A DNA stretch of 64,000 nt from Rhizobium binae (GCF_017357225.1 NZ_CP071604.1:1677001-1741000); one strand, 5' to 3'; counted from the stretch's first letter, positions 8,681-18,399 are shown. Notes: generated by a model not told the origin, from the sequence alone. Numbers and translations: made by a program.

Positions 8681-11098
8681 ATGACGAAGAAAACGTCTGT
8701 AGCGAGCAGCACTGCCTACCCTGTTTTACCTTTGCGCGACATCGTGGTGTTCCCGCATATGATCGTGCCGCTGTTCGTCGGACGGGAAAAATCGATCCGT
8801 GCGCTCGAAGAGGTCATGGGCTCGGACAAGCAGATCATGCTGGTGACGCAGATCAACGCCAGCGACGATGATCCGGACCCTTCGGCGATTCACAATGTCG
8901 GCACGGTGGCCAACGTGCTGCAGCTCCTGAAGCTGCCCGACGGCACCGTCAAGGTTCTCGTCGAAGGCCGCGCTCGCGCCGAGATCGACACCTACACCAG
9001 CCGCGAGGATTTCTACGAGGCACTCGGCCATGTGCTCGAGGAGCCCCATGACGATCCGGTCGAGCTGGAAGCTTTGTCGCGCTCGGTCGTTTCCGAATTC
9101 GAGAGCTATGTGAAACTCAACAAGAAGATTTCGCCCGAAGTGGTCGGCGCTGCCAGCCAGATCGACGACTATTCCAAGCTCGCCGATACGGTCGCCTCGC
9201 ATCTGTCGATCAAGATCACCGAGAAGCAGGAGATGCTGGAAACCACCAGCGTCAAGCAGCGCCTCGAAAAGGCCCTCGGCTTCATGGAAGGCGAGATTTC
9301 GGTCCTGCAGGTCGAAAAGCGCATCCGCTCGCGCGTCAAACGTCAGATGGAGAAGACCCAGCGCGAGTACTACCTCAATGAGCAGATGAAGGCGATCCAG
9401 AAGGAGCTCGGCGACGGCGAGGAAGGCCGCGACGAGATGAGCGAACTGGAAGAGCGCATCGCCAAGACCAAGCTCTCCAAGGAGGCCCGTGAAAAGGCCG
9501 ATGCGGAGCTGAAGAAGCTGCGTCAGATGAGCCCGATGTCGGCCGAAGCCACCGTCGTGCGCAATTATCTGGACTGGCTGCTCGGCATTCCCTGGGGCAA
9601 GAAGTCGAAGATCAAGGCCGATCTCAACAATGCCGAAAATATCCTCGAAGCCGATCACTTCGGTCTCGACAAGGTCAAGGAGCGCATCGTCGAATATCTG
9701 GCCGTGCAGGCCCGTGCCACCAAGATCAAAGGCCCGATCCTCTGCCTCGTCGGCCCTCCGGGCGTCGGCAAGACCTCGCTGGCCCAGTCGATCGCCAAGG
9801 CGACCGGCCGTGAGTATGTCCGCATGGCGCTCGGCGGCGTTCGCGACGAAGCCGAAATCCGCGGTCACCGCCGCACCTATATCGGCTCGATGCCCGGCAA
9901 GGTCATCCAGTCGATGAAGAAGGCGAAGAAGTCCAACCCGCTCTTCCTGCTCGACGAGATCGACAAGATGGGCATGGACTTCCGCGGCGATCCGTCCTCG
10001 GCCCTGCTCGAAGTGCTCGATCCGGCGCAGAACTCGACCTTCATGGACCATTACCTGGAAGTCGAATACGACCTGTCCGACGTGATGTTCATCACGACCG
10101 CGAATACGCTGAACATTCCGGCGCCGCTGATGGATCGCATGGAAATCATCCGTATCGCCGGCTACACCGAGGATGAAAAGCGCGAGATCGCCAAGCGGCA
10201 CCTGCTGCCGAAGGCCATCAAGGAACACGCGTTGCAGCCGGAAGAATTTTCGGTCAGCGACGATGCCCTGATGGCGATCAGCCAGCAGTATACCCGCGAA
10301 GCCGGTGTCCGCAGCTTCGAACGCGAATTGATGAAGCTCGCCCGCAAGGCGGTCACCGAGATCATCAAGGGTAAGACGAAGTCCGTTCACGTGACGGCCG
10401 CCAACATCGCCGATTACCTGGGCGTCCCGCGCTTCCGCCACGGCGAAGCCGAGGGCGAGGATCAGGTCGGCGTCGTCACCGGTCTGGCCTGGACGGAAGT
10501 CGGCGGCGAGCTGCTGACCATCGAAGGCGTGATGATGCCGGGCAAGGGCCGCATGACGGTCACCGGCAATCTGAAGGACGTCATGAAGGAATCGATCTCG
10601 GCGGCGGCCTCCTATGTCCGCTCGCGCGCCGTCGATTTCGGCATCGAACCGCCGATGTTCGAAAAGAACGACATCCACGTGCACGTGCCGGAAGGCGCGA
10701 CGCCGAAGGACGGCCCCTCGGCCGGTGTCGCCATGGCGACCGCCATCGTTTCGATCATGACCGGCATCCCGGTCAACAAACACGTGGCCATGACCGGTGA
10801 AATCACCCTTCGCGGCCGTGTGCTGCCGATCGGCGGTCTCAAGGAAAAGCTGCTTGCAGCGCTTCGCGGCGGCATCAAGAAGGTGCTGATTCCGGAAGAA
10901 AACGCCAAGGACCTGGCGGAGATTCCTGACAACGTGAAGAACAGCATGGAGATCATTCCGGTCTCCCGGATGGGCGAGGTCATCAAGCACGCGCTGATCC
11001 GCCGGCCCGAGCCGATCGAGTGGGATGGCACGGTGGAAACGCCTGTGATCACATCGGTCGAAGGCCTTGATGACACGGGCGCAACCATAGCGCATTGA
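8681..11098 (+). CDS. lon: ATP-dependent protease Lon
   Basis: The 805-residue protein has the LonA layout. The N-terminal substrate-recognition domain starts [15 protein letters not shown]; the AAA+ module carries Walker A GPPGVGKT at 358-365 and Walker [11 protein letters not shown]; the C-terminal peptidase has the catalytic dyad Ser680 (DGPSAG) and Lys723 (GGLKEKL). It degrades misfolded and regulatory proteins in the cytoplasm. The ATG follows a GGAAAGGA ribosome site. It is a single-gene unit between two strong terminators and is often heat-shock induced; in rhizobia lon affects exopolysaccharide and cell-cycle regulators. Confidence 0.98.
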   Translation: MTKKTSVASSTAYPVLPLRDIVVFPHMIVPLFVGREKSIRALEEVMGSDKQIMLVTQINASDDDPDPSAIHNVGTVANVLQLLKLPDGTVKVLVEGRARAEIDTYTSREDFYEALGHVLEEPHDDPVELEALSRSVVSEFESYVKLNKKISPEVVGAASQIDDYSKLADTVASHLSIKITEKQEMLETTSVKQRLEKALGFMEGEISVLQVEKRIRSRVKRQMEKTQREYYLNEQMKAIQKELGDGEEGRDEMSELEERIAKTKLSKEAREKADAELKKLRQMSPMSAEATVVRNYLDWLLGIPWGKKSKIKADLNNAENILEADHFGLDKVKERIVEYLAVQARATKIKGPILCLVGPPGVGKTSLAQSIAKATGREYVRMALGGVRDEAEIRGHRRTYIGSMPGKVIQSMKKAKKSNPLFLLDEIDKMGMDFRGDPSSALLEVLDPAQNSTFMDHYLEVEYDLSDVMFITTANTLNIPAPLMDRMEIIRIAGYTEDEKREIAKRHLLPKAIKEHALQPEEFSVSDDALMAISQQYTREAGVRSFERELMKLARKAVTEIIKGKTKSVHVTAANIADYLGVPRFRHGEAEGEDQVGVVTGLAWTEVGGELLTIEGVMMPGKGRMTVTGNLKDVMKESISAAASYVRSRAVDFGIEPPMFEKNDIHVHVPEGATPKDGPSAGVAMATAIVSIMTGIPVNKHVAMTGEITLRGRVLPIGGLKEKLLAALRGGIKKVLIPEENAKDLAEIPDNVKNSMEIIPVSRMGEVIKHALIRRPEPIEWDGTVETPVITSVEGLDDTGATIAH

Positions 11099-11140
11099 GT
11101 GGCGCTTGCCACATTTATGCCCATTTAGCGCAAAAGACGC

Positions 11141-11172
11141 AAAAAGGCTGGCGGAAACGCCAGCCTTTTTTG
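11141..11172 (+). terminator. Strong Rho-independent terminator after lon
   Basis: AAAAAGGCTGGCG and CGCCAGCCTTTTTT form a perfect stem over a GAAA tetraloop and end in a T-run, 43 bases past the lon stop. The A-run on the 5' side makes it potentially bidirectional. Confidence 0.95.
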
Positions 11173-11304
11173 TGAAAACGTCATGGAGACGCTTGCTTTT
11201 CCTTGATTTGCAGGGCTTTTGGGTTCCCGGCGGGCCTGATGAAACCTATTCTGCGCCTAGCTTACATTTGAGTCGTTTCATACCATTTAGAAAGGGGTGG
11301 AAAC

Positions 11305-11580
11305 ATGAACAAGAATGAACTCGTGTCCGCAGTGGCCGAAAAGGCAGGACTGACGAAGTCTGACGCGGCTTCCGCTGTCGACGCGGTTTTCGACGTTGTC
11401 CAGGCTGAACTCAAGAACAAGGGCGACATCCGCCTCGCAGGGTTCGGCAGCTTCACCGTTTCTCATCGCGCCGCATCGAAGGGCCGCAACCCGTCCACCG
11501 GCGCTGAAGTCGATATTCCGGCTCGCAACGTGCCGAAGTTCACGCCCGGCAAGGGCCTGAAGGACGCCGTCAACGGCTGA
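11305..11580 (+). CDS. hupB: DNA-binding protein HU
   Basis: The 91-residue histone-like protein matches the HU family along its whole length. N-terminal helices (MNKNELVSAVAEKAGL) are followed by the conserved GFGSF turn and the DNA-minor-groove arm GRNPSTGAEVDIPARNVPKF. It binds and bends DNA as a dimer and compacts the nucleoid. The ribosome site AAAGGGG lies 7 bases before the ATG. Synteny lon-hupB is common in Proteobacteria and separates it from IHF subunits, which it also resembles. Confidence 0.97.
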   Translation: MNKNELVSAVAEKAGLTKSDAASAVDAVFDVVQAELKNKGDIRLAGFGSFTVSHRAASKGRNPSTGAEVDIPARNVPKFTPGKGLKDAVNG

Positions 11581-11633
11581 TTTGAGATTATCCGCCAGCC
11601 GTAAACGAGACCGGCTGTGCAGGGTTTTTGAGA

Positions 11634-11662
11634 GGGGTTCGGCTTTGCCGGGCCCCTTTTCT
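11634..11662 (+). terminator. Rho-independent terminator after hupB
   Basis: GGGGTTCGGC and GCCGGGCCCC pair (two G-T wobbles) over a TTT loop and run into TTTTCTT. Confidence 0.85.
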
Positions 11663-11708
11663 TATCGCCCCTTGCCGCATACCGAACTTTGTTTTACGAA
11701 CAGAGCCG

Positions 11709-11850
11709 TTCTCAGGGCGGGGTGAAACTCCCCACCGGCGGTAAGGGCTGCGGCCCGAGCCCGCGAGCGCCTTCCCAGGTCTTGGCTAGGGAGGGGTCAG
11801 CAGATCCGGTGCGATTCCGGAGCCGACGGTATAGTCCGGATGAAAGAGAA
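11709..11850 (+). promoter_or_regulatory. FMN riboswitch (RFN element)
   Basis: The conserved RFN core is readable along the DNA: TCAGGGCGGGGTGAAACTC, CCCACCGGCGGTAA, AGCCCGCGAGCG, GGTCAGCAGATCCGGTG, then TCCGGAGCCGACGGTATAG and a closing GGATGAAAGAGAA. All six helices of the FMN aptamer are represented. It sits about 100 bases upstream of a membrane transporter. Known biology: FMN binding switches off riboflavin synthesis or uptake genes. In alphaproteobacteria control is often at translation initiation; I see no clear terminator hairpin with a T-run before the start codon. Confidence 0.95.
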
Positions 11851-11946
11851 TGAGCATGGCCGCGTGCGGGCAGGTGACTGCCAGCCTCAGCGTGTCGTCG
11901 CCTCATGCGTCCTGATTTATGTTGGTTCCTATTCTGGATAAAAGAC

Positions 11947-12846
11947 ATGAATCAGAACTCTCTTGCAGTCTCGCAATCCCGCGCCCTTGCCGGCGCAACC
12001 TTCATGGTGCTCGGAGGCGTGGCCTTTTCGCTCCTCAACGTCGTCACCCAGTGGCTGACCATGAAGCTCGCCTTTCCCCCGGCCTCGGCGGCCTTCTGGC
12101 AATATGCCTTCGCCTTTATTTTCTCCTTGCCCTTCCTGCGCAAGGCCGGCCTTTCGGCCATGAGCACCAGCTATCCCTGGAGGCATGTCGTGCGCGTGGT
12201 CTTTGCCGCCCTCGGCGTCGAGGCATGGGTTTCCGGCCTTGCCGCGGTGCCGATCTGGCAGGCGATTGCGCTGGTCATGACCTCGCCTTTCTTCATCATC
12301 CTCGGCGCCCGCCTGTTCCTCGGCGAGCGCGTCGGCACCGCCCGCTGGGCGGCAACCGCCGTCGGCTTTGCCGGAGCGATGATCATCCTGCAGCCATGGT
12401 CCGACAGCTTCACCTGGGCAGCCTTGCTGCCGGTACTCTCGGCGCTGCTCTGGGGCGCCTCTTCACTAATCACCAAGAGCTTGACCGGCATTGAGAAGCC
12501 GGAGACGATCACCGTCTGGCTGCTGGTGCTGCTGACGCCGATCAACGGCGGGCTGGCGCTTGCCGCTGGCTTTGCCGTGCCGATGGGGGCGACGCTTGCT
12601 CTCTTCCTTCTAGCAGGCCTCCTGACGGTTATGGCGCAATATCTGCTGACCCTTGCCTATGCCAGTGCCGACGCTGCCTATGTGCAGCCGTTCGACGATC
12701 TGAAGCTGCCGCTCAACGTGCTCGCCGGCTGGCTGTTCTTCGACTATGCGCCTGCGGGTTACCTCTGGCTGGGCGCGGCGCTCATTCTCTCCGCTTCGCT
12801 CTTCATCATGAGGAACGAGATGCGCAAGGAGCGGAAACCCGCCTGA
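11947..12846 (+). CDS. ribN: Riboflavin transporter, DMT superfamily (RibN type)
   Basis: The 299-residue protein has ten predicted TM helices in two EamA repeats (LGGVAFSLLNVVTQW and LLPVLSALLWGASSLITKS begin the halves). The family includes many metabolite exporters; the specific call rests on the FMN riboswitch directly upstream, the context described for the riboflavin importer RibN of Rhizobium leguminosarum. ATG 11947 is chosen over an in-frame ATG at 11905, which has no ribosome site and would add a hydrophobic, unconserved-looking stretch. Function as importer rather than exporter is inferred from that named homologue. Confidence 0.85.
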   Translation: MNQNSLAVSQSRALAGATFMVLGGVAFSLLNVVTQWLTMKLAFPPASAAFWQYAFAFIFSLPFLRKAGLSAMSTSYPWRHVVRVVFAALGVEAWVSGLAAVPIWQAIALVMTSPFFIILGARLFLGERVGTARWAATAVGFAGAMIILQPWSDSFTWAALLPVLSALLWGASSLITKSLTGIEKPETITVWLLVLLTPINGGLALAAGFAVPMGATLALFLLAGLLTVMAQYLLTLAYASADAAYVQPFDDLKLPLNVLAGWLFFDYAPAGYLWLGAALILSASLFIMRNEMRKERKPA

Positions 12847-12871
12847 AATTGTCTGGTACAAAATGCCGCTT

Positions 12872-12889
12872 CTGTCATGCCTCTGTCAT
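12872..12889 (+). promoter_or_regulatory. Pho box (PhoB operator)
   Basis: Two perfect direct repeats CTGTCAT at 12872-12878 and 12883-12889 are separated by exactly four bases (GCCT). This is the 11-bp-spaced PhoB recognition pattern. It lies 55 bases upstream of the ATG of a phytase-like esterase gene, which makes phosphate-starvation induction likely. I found no convincing -10 hexamer at the usual distance. Confidence 0.8.
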
Positions 12890-12944
12890 GCCGGTCCCTC
12901 AGAAAATCCATTGTTTCGTATGTTCGACACGCTTGGGGGATTTC

Positions 12945-15143
12945 ATGACAATTTCATCGCGCAAGGCAGTGCTTGCTGCCGTACTTCTCGCATCCGTTGC
13001 CTTTCCGGCCGCAGCCGAACAGGTTTTCAACCGAGTCGCTTCCTTTCCGGTCGCGCAGAATCTGCCTGACGACAAGGACAAGCTTTCTGCGACGTCCGCT
13101 GAAATCATCACTGCGACTGACGACGGCAAGACGCTGATCTACAGCGACAGCCCGCTCGGCGCGATCGGCTTCATCGATATCACCGAGGCCAAGGCGCCGA
13201 AGGCCGGCGGCGCGCTGATGATGGACGGTGAGCCGACGTCGGTCACCTCGAGTGCCGGCAAGGCACTCGTCGCCGTCAACACCTCCGAGAGCAAGGCGAA
13301 GCCCGCGGGCCGTCTGGCGATCGTCGACGTGGCGACGAAGAAGATCGAAAACACGTGCGACCTCGGCGGCCAGCCGGATTCGATCGCTCTCAACAAGGAC
13401 AAGACGCTCGGTGCCATAGCGATCGAGAACGAGCGTGACGAAGAGGTCAATGACGGCAAGATCCCGCAGATGCCGGCCGGTGACCTCGTCGTCTTCCGGG
13501 TCAAAAACGGCACGGTCGATTGCGGCACCATCAAGCACGTGGCGCTGACCGGCCTCGCCGGCGTTGCCCCTGAGGATCCGGAGCCGGAATTCGTCGCCTT
13601 CAACAGTCAGAACGATATCGCCCTGACGCTGCAGGAGAACAACGAGATCGTCATCATCGACGCCAATACGGCTCAGGTGAAAACGCATTTCTCCGCCGGC
13701 AGCGTCGATCTCACCGGCATCGACACCAAGCGGGACGGCGCCCTGAAATTCAGCGGCGAATCCAAGGGCGTGCTGCGCGAGCCCGACGCCGTGAAGTGGC
13801 TGGACGACAACCGCCTTATCATCGCCAATGAAGGCGATTACCAGGGCGGCTCGCGCGGCTTCACCATCTTCGACAAGACAGGCAAGCTTCTCTACGAATC
13901 CGGCGCATCCTTCGAACGCGCCGTCGCCCATATCGGCCACTATCCGGAAAGCCGTTCGGGATCGAAGGGCGTCGAGCCGGAAGGGCTCGAAGCCGCCAAG
14001 TTCGGCGACGACCAGTATTTCTTCCTGCTCGCCGAGCGCGCCTCGGTCGTCGGCGTCTATAAGGATACCGGCGCCGATCCCGAACTCGTGCAGCTGTTGC
14101 CGTCCGGCATTTCGCCGGAAGGCGGGATTGCCATCCCTGCGCGCAATCTCTTTGCCACCGCCAACGAACTCGACCTCGGCAAGGACGGCGGCACACGCTC
14201 GCATGTGATGATCTACGAGCGTTCGGAAGGCGAGAAAGCCTATCCGAAGATCGTCTCCGCCGACAAGGACGGCAATCCGATCGGCTTCGCAGCCCTTTCC
14301 GGTCTCGCTGCCGTTCCCGGGAAACCGGGAATGCTCTACGCCGTCAGCGACAGCTTTCTCGGCTCGCAGCCGACGATCTATACGATCGATGCCAGCAAGA
14401 AGCCGGCCGTCATCACCGATGCACTCGTGGTCAAGCGTGACGGCGCCCCGGCCCAGAAACTCGACATCGAAGGCATTGCGGTTGCCGCCGACGGCTCCTT
14501 CTGGCTGGCCTCGGAAGGCTACAGCGAGCGTCTCGTCCCGCACGCCCTCTACAACGTCAATGCCAAGGGCGACATCAAGGCTGAGATCGCCCTGCCGAAG
14601 GAGCTCGCCGCCAATGAAATCCGCTTCGGTTTCGAAGGTGTCACCATTGTCGGCACCGGTGACGATGCCACGCTCTGGATGGCGGTCCAGCGTGAATGGA
14701 ACGACGACGAGAAGGGCTTCGTCAAGCTCGTCTCCTACAACCCGAAGAAGAAGGAATGGGGCGCCGTGCGCTACCCGCTCGACAAGACGGAAAGCGGCTG
14801 GGTTGGCCTGTCGGAAATCTCGGCTCAGGGCGACAGCGTCTACATCATCGAGCGCGACAACCTCGTCGGCGACGCCGCCAAGCTGAAGAAGCTCTACAAG
14901 GTGGCGATCTCGGAATTGAAGCCCGCCAAGCTCGGCGGCGAACTGCCGGTCGTCAAGAAGATCGAAGCCCACGACTTCCTCGGCGAACTCAAGAGCGCGA
15001 CCAACGGCTATGTGCTCGACAAGCTCGAAGGCTTCACCTTCGACGCCTCCGGCAAGCCCTACGCCGTCACCGACAATGACGGCGTCAGCGATTCCTCCGG
15101 CGAGACGCTCTTCTTCCCGGTGGATCTCAGCGCGACGAACTGA
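12945..15143 (+). CDS. Secreted esterase-like protein of the phytase family
   Basis: The 732-residue precursor begins with a Sec signal peptide (MTISSRKAVLAAVLLASVAFPAAAE is split here as n-region SSRK, a hydrophobic AVLAAVLLASVAFP core and an AAA-E cleavage site). The mature part is a repetitive beta-propeller-like protein. Its C-terminal half (about 430-730) has features of the phytase-like esterase domain, such as DIEGIAVAADGSFWLASEGYSERLVP and IRFGFEGVTIV. The N-terminal half looks like a choice-of-anchor/beta-propeller segment. Start 12945 has GGGGGA 5-10 bases upstream; a TTG at 12849 would put the Pho box inside the gene. Expected location is periplasm or outside. Hydrolysis of phosphate or other esters is inferred from family and operator, not demonstrated. 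Confidence 0.85.
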   Translation: MTISSRKAVLAAVLLASVAFPAAAEQVFNRVASFPVAQNLPDDKDKLSATSAEIITATDDGKTLIYSDSPLGAIGFIDITEAKAPKAGGALMMDGEPTSVTSSAGKALVAVNTSESKAKPAGRLAIVDVATKKIENTCDLGGQPDSIALNKDKTLGAIAIENERDEEVNDGKIPQMPAGDLVVFRVKNGTVDCGTIKHVALTGLAGVAPEDPEPEFVAFNSQNDIALTLQENNEIVIIDANTAQVKTHFSAGSVDLTGIDTKRDGALKFSGESKGVLREPDAVKWLDDNRLIIANEGDYQGGSRGFTIFDKTGKLLYESGASFERAVAHIGHYPESRSGSKGVEPEGLEAAKFGDDQYFFLLAERASVVGVYKDTGADPELVQLLPSGISPEGGIAIPARNLFATANELDLGKDGGTRSHVMIYERSEGEKAYPKIVSADKDGNPIGFAALSGLAAVPGKPGMLYAVSDSFLGSQPTIYTIDASKKPAVITDALVVKRDGAPAQKLDIEGIAVAADGSFWLASEGYSERLVPHALYNVNAKGDIKAEIALPKELAANEIRFGFEGVTIVGTGDDATLWMAVQREWNDDEKGFVKLVSYNPKKKEWGAVRYPLDKTESGWVGLSEISAQGDSVYIIERDNLVGDAAKLKKLYKVAISELKPAKLGGELPVVKKIEAHDFLGELKSATNGYVLDKLEGFTFDASGKPYAVTDNDGVSDSSGETLFFPVDLSATN

Positions 15144-15166
15144 GGTGTCATAGAGGGATAGACGGA

Positions 15167-15198
15167 AGAGGCCGGGCGAAAGCCCGGCCTCTCTTTTT
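15167..15198 (+). terminator. Strong Rho-independent terminator after the phytase-like gene
   Basis: AGAGGCCGGGC and GCCCGGCCTCT pair perfectly over a GAAA loop and are followed by CTTTTTC, 24 bases past the stop codon. Confidence 0.95.
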
Positions 15199-15596
15199 CC
15201 GAGGAACCATGGGGTGTCCGCATTCGCGGGAAGGCGAGGGCATCCGACTGAAGAACATTTGGAAAGCAGAGGGCTTCGGCGTGGATGTTCGGGTCAAGCC
15301 CTGGGTCAAGCCCGAGTATGACAGAGGGTGGGAGACGCGATTGACAGGAGGCGAGATGCTGGAGCAATTCCAACAGCTTGCGGGTGCAAGTTGGAGTTTG
15401 GCATGGACGATACCCCACACTCCGTCATCCTCGGCCGTGAGCTGCCGTGAGCAGAGGATCCATGCTGCGGCCTCTCACGCGTGCGGGGTGCATGCTCGGC
15501 TCAAGGCCGCGCATGGAGGAGGAGAGGCCTGAGGCCTTCAGCAAGGGGCGATTCATTGATGCTTGCCGCAGCCTCCACAAAGAAGCAGCTCCAGCC
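15199..15596. other. Noncoding region with degenerate rhizobial intergenic repeats
   Basis: The region carries two direct copies of GGGTCAAGCCC (15291-15301 and 15303-15313). At 15423-15467 there is a degraded copy of the common alphaproteobacterial block CGTCATCCTCGG...GAGGATCCATGC. Open frames such as 15209-15532 consist of these repeats and lack a ribosome site. I see no gene here. Confidence 0.5.
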
Positions 15597-16583
15597 CTAC
15601 CAGCGCTGATGTACATGCGGCGCGATCAGCCGCGCATAAATCTCGCGCGTTGCCGCCATGACGTCGGCTGCTAGCGGCGCCAGATCGGCCGCCGCCGCGT
15701 TGGCTCGCGCCTGTTCGCCATTGCGGGCGCCGGGGATGACGACGGTGACGGCGTCGCTCATCAGAATCCAGCGCAGTGCGAAGGCGGCCATCGCCACGCC
15801 CGCGGGCACCAGCCTGCGCACCTCTTCGACCGCCTGCAGGCCGACGTCGAAAGGCACGCCGGCAAAGGTCTCGCCGACATCGAAGGCTTGGCCGTGGCGA
15901 TTGAAGTTGCGATGGTCGTCGCTGGCAAAATGCGTCTCGCGGGTGATCTTGCCGGAGAGCAGACCGCTGGCCAGCGGCACGCGGGCGATGATCGCCACAT
16001 TCCTGCGGCGTGCCTCGGCAAAGAACAGGTGGTCGGGGCGCTGGCGGAAGATGTTGTAGATGATCTGGATGCTGACGACGCCGGGATATTCGATCGCCTT
16101 CAGCCCGTCTTCGACCTTTTCGACGCTGACGCCGTAACCCTTGATCTTGCCCGCTTTCTGCAGTGCCTCGAGGCTGTCGAAGACCTCGGGCTGATAGAAC
16201 ACCTCGCGCGGCGGGCAGTGCAGCTGCACGAGGTCGAGGCTGTCGACGGAAAGGTTCTTGAGGCTGCGGTCGATAAATCCTTCGAGGTTCGCCTTGGTAT
16301 AACCTTCGGCGACATGGGGATTGAGTCGCCGGCCTGCCTTGGTGGCGACCATCGGGCGCTCGCCGCCACGCGTCGTCAGCACGTCGGCAATGATTCTTTC
16401 CGAGCGGCCGTCGCCATAGACGTCGGCCGTATCGATGAAGGTCATGCCGGCATCGAGCGCGGCATTCAGCGCCGCGCGCCCGTCCGCTTCGCTGATATCG
16501 CCCCAGGAGCCGCCGATCTGCCAGGCGCCGAAGCCGACATTGGTGACGGTGAAGGGCATGCGACCGAAAGCATGGTGTTTCAT
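15597..16583 (-). CDS. Aldo/keto reductase
   Basis: This 328-residue TIM-barrel NAD(P)H oxidoreductase has the catalytic tetrad in recognisable motifs: Asp and Tyr in FIDTADVYGDGRSE, Lys in MVATKAG and His in VQLHCPP. The cofactor-binding C-terminal region carries VTVVIPGARNGEQ. It most resembles the AKR groups that reduce small aldehydes or ketosugars; the substrate is not predictable. The ATG has GGAGGA 8 bases upstream. It is divergently transcribed from a cupin gene 143 bases away, so the two may share a regulatory region. Confidence 0.92.
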   Translation of the reverse strand: MKHHAFGRMPFTVTNVGFGAWQIGGSWGDISEADGRAALNAALDAGMTFIDTADVYGDGRSERIIADVLTTRGGERPMVATKAGRRLNPHVAEGYTKANLEGFIDRSLKNLSVDSLDLVQLHCPPREVFYQPEVFDSLEALQKAGKIKGYGVSVEKVEDGLKAIEYPGVVSIQIIYNIFRQRPDHLFFAEARRRNVAIIARVPLASGLLSGKITRETHFASDDHRNFNRHGQAFDVGETFAGVPFDVGLQAVEEVRRLVPAGVAMAAFALRWILMSDAVTVVIPGARNGEQARANAAAADLAPLAADVMAATREIYARLIAPHVHQRW

Positions 16584-16726
16584 GACGAAATCCTCCAGGT
16601 GATGAAAGATATTGGCCTATCAGCCGGGCGGCTATGCGGCAATTGCCGATCCGACCTTGATCGGTCGCCTCGATGAAATATCGTCAGGTTACAAGGCTTC
16701 AACGCAATGGATGGAAAGGAAAGATC

Positions 16727-17128
16727 ATGGAGATCACACCCGCCGGCTCTCGCCCATCGATGAAACCGCCGGCCGATTATTTCACCGGCGCCGTCCGCCA
16801 GGACCCGCTGATCGAGCCGCCGGCGCCCGCCCGGGTGCGGGCAACCTCCGTCACCTTCGAACCGGGCGCCCGCACGGCCTGGCATACGCATCCGCTCGGC
16901 CAGACGCTGCTCGTCACCTCGGGTAAGGGGCTTGCACAGAGCTGGGGTGAGGAAATCCGCGAAATCCGCGCGGGCGACACCGTTTGGTTCGCCCCCGGAG
17001 AGAAACATTGGCACGGTGCTTCCCCGGACACGGCGATGACCCATATCGCCATTCATGAAGCATTCGACGGCAAGCATGTCGACTGGATGGAGCATGTCAG
17101 TGACGAGCAATATACCGGCAAGGCATGA
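16727..17128 (+). CDS. Cupin-domain protein (HxHxxxQ type)
   Basis: The 133-residue cupin has motif 1 [20 protein letters not shown] (two His and a Gln as metal ligands) and motif 2 [16 protein letters not shown] (a further His). This ligand set is typical of the quercetinase-like/carboxymuconolactone-linked small cupins that bind Mn or Fe. The start is placed at ATG 16727 after GGAAAGGA; the longer in-frame start at 16673 lacks support. It is divergent from the aldo/keto reductase gene. The reaction is unknown. Confidence 0.85.
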   Translation: MEITPAGSRPSMKPPADYFTGAVRQDPLIEPPAPARVRATSVTFEPGARTAWHTHPLGQTLLVTSGKGLAQSWGEEIREIRAGDTVWFAPGEKHWHGASPDTAMTHIAIHEAFDGKHVDWMEHVSDEQYTGKA

Positions 17129-17133
17129 GCTGA

Positions 17134-17739
17134 TCAGAGCCGCTTCAGGCAATAGGAAAAATGCGCGTGTGATTCGACCGTCAGGAATTCGAATTGCCAG
17201 CCGTAATCCTTGCAGAATTTGGTAACCGCCTCGACGACCCCGTAGACGATCGGCTTGACCGTGTTGCCGGTGCAGAAATCATGACCGGCAATACGCCCCG
17301 TCCGCTTCACCTTCTTGTCGCAGAGCAGGAGCTCCTGCCAGGTGAGCTCGAAGGAATGGTCGGTATCGATATAGGCCCAGTCGAGAAAATCGTCCGCGAA
17401 CTCGGCCAGCTTTTCGAGCGACGTGCCCTGCATCAGATGCAGCCGCCCGGCCGCGATCTCGGCCGCGAACTGCGTGTGGATCGAATCGAGGCCGGAGCTG
17501 TAGCGGTCCATCGACCAGGGATCGATCAGATAGAGCTGCGCCGGGCGGTTCTTTTCCAGAATCTCCGCCGTATATTCGCCGAAGGCCGCTCCCACTTCGA
17601 CGCCGATTCCGCCGTTCGGGATCCGGTAGAGCAGCTCGCCGCGATCCGGCAGCAGCCGGGCGTTTTCCATGTGGTGGGCGCTGAGCGGGGTGCGCGGCAT
17701 GCTGGCCCTGAGCGCCTGCCTTTCTTCACGTGTCTTCAT
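17134..17739 (-). CDS. Class I SAM-dependent methyltransferase-like protein
   Basis: The 201-residue protein has the methyltransferase_24-like signature. Motif I is GGIGVEVGAAFGEYTAEIL, the acidic end of strand 2 is YLIDPWSMD, and the motif-IV-like segment is DWAYIDTDHSFE, followed by GRIAGHDF. It could methylate a small molecule or sugar. ATG 17739 is used; extending to a TTG at 17817 adds a Pro/Ser-rich stretch without a ribosome site. It is convergent with the cupin gene, only 5 bases apart. Substrate and partners are unknown. Confidence 0.8.
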   Translation of the reverse strand: MKTREERQALRASMPRTPLSAHHMENARLLPDRGELLYRIPNGGIGVEVGAAFGEYTAEILEKNRPAQLYLIDPWSMDRYSSGLDSIHTQFAAEIAAGRLHLMQGTSLEKLAEFADDFLDWAYIDTDHSFELTWQELLLCDKKVKRTGRIAGHDFCTGNTVKPIVYGVVEAVTKFCKDYGWQFEFLTVESHAHFSYCLKRL

Positions 17740-17902
17740 CTCTGATCTCGGGATTGGGGCGGCTAGCGGCCCTGATGCGGTTGAAGGGAAGGTAGGAGCA
17801 GCCGGTGTGGATGACAACGGCGTGACAAGAATTTGCTTCTTTCCGACAAAGCGTTAAGTTTCGACTGTGGACTGACGAAAGAGCCCTGGGAGGAGCGATT
17901 TC

Positions 17903-18268
17903 ATGAGACGGATGTGGCCTGAAGAGTTCAATGCCATCATTGCTGATGCCGAAGAGGTGATGCTGGAATCGTCCGCCGCGCCCGGCGCCGGCGAAGCGCC
18001 GCTGCACAGGAAGGCGCTGAAAGCGCGCATCGCCACGGAAGATTACGAGCGAATCTGGCCGCTGGCCGAGATGCGCTTCCGGCTGGGCGAGGGACAATTC
18101 GCCGGCAAGGCCATCACGCTCATCACCACCAACCCGCACTACCATCCCTGGCATCCGAAGGATGGCGGCAGCATCGAATCGGTCTCGGACAGCGGCCGCC
18201 ACTACAAGACGGATTATCTCGTCGTCCATTTCCTGCTCGATGACGTAAGGGAAACCTCGCCCGCCTGA
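17903..18268 (+). CDS. Conserved-looking hypothetical protein
   Basis: This 121-residue soluble protein has no motif I recognise. It starts MRRMWPEEFNAIIADAEE, has a helical N-terminal third, and then a stretch with ITTNPHYHPWHPKDGGS. There is no signal peptide or TM segment. The ribosome site GGGAGGAG 8 bases before the ATG and normal codon use argue that it is a real gene. It is divergent from the methyltransferase gene. Confidence 0.7.
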   Translation: MRRMWPEEFNAIIADAEEVMLESSAAPGAGEAPLHRKALKARIATEDYERIWPLAEMRFRLGEGQFAGKAITLITTNPHYHPWHPKDGGSIESVSDSGRHYKTDYLVVHFLLDDVRETSPA

Positions 18269-18399
18269 CCGGCTGCCCCCGGTGTTACCAAAGGGGCGAC
18301 ACCGGGGAACGCTGACGCCGAGTTGATCGCGCGACTGATGACAATGGCAGCGAGATCGCTAAGCTCGCCGCAATTATCCTTATGAAATTGGAGGTTCCC

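Noticed and set aside
8726..11095. 789-residue frame antisense to lon, and similar long antisense frames opposite clpX, nuoL, nuoM, topA and others
   Set aside because: These are mirror frames produced by high-GC third-codon positions; the sense frames encode well-known conserved proteins.
12849..12944. TTG start 96 bases upstream of the phytase-like gene
   Set aside because: It would put the Pho box inside the coding region and hide the signal peptide behind 32 residues; ATG 12945 has a good ribosome site.
15209..15532. 107-residue plus-strand frame after the phytase-like gene
   Set aside because: It is composed of tandem intergenic repeat units (GGGTCAAGCCC) and lacks a ribosome site.
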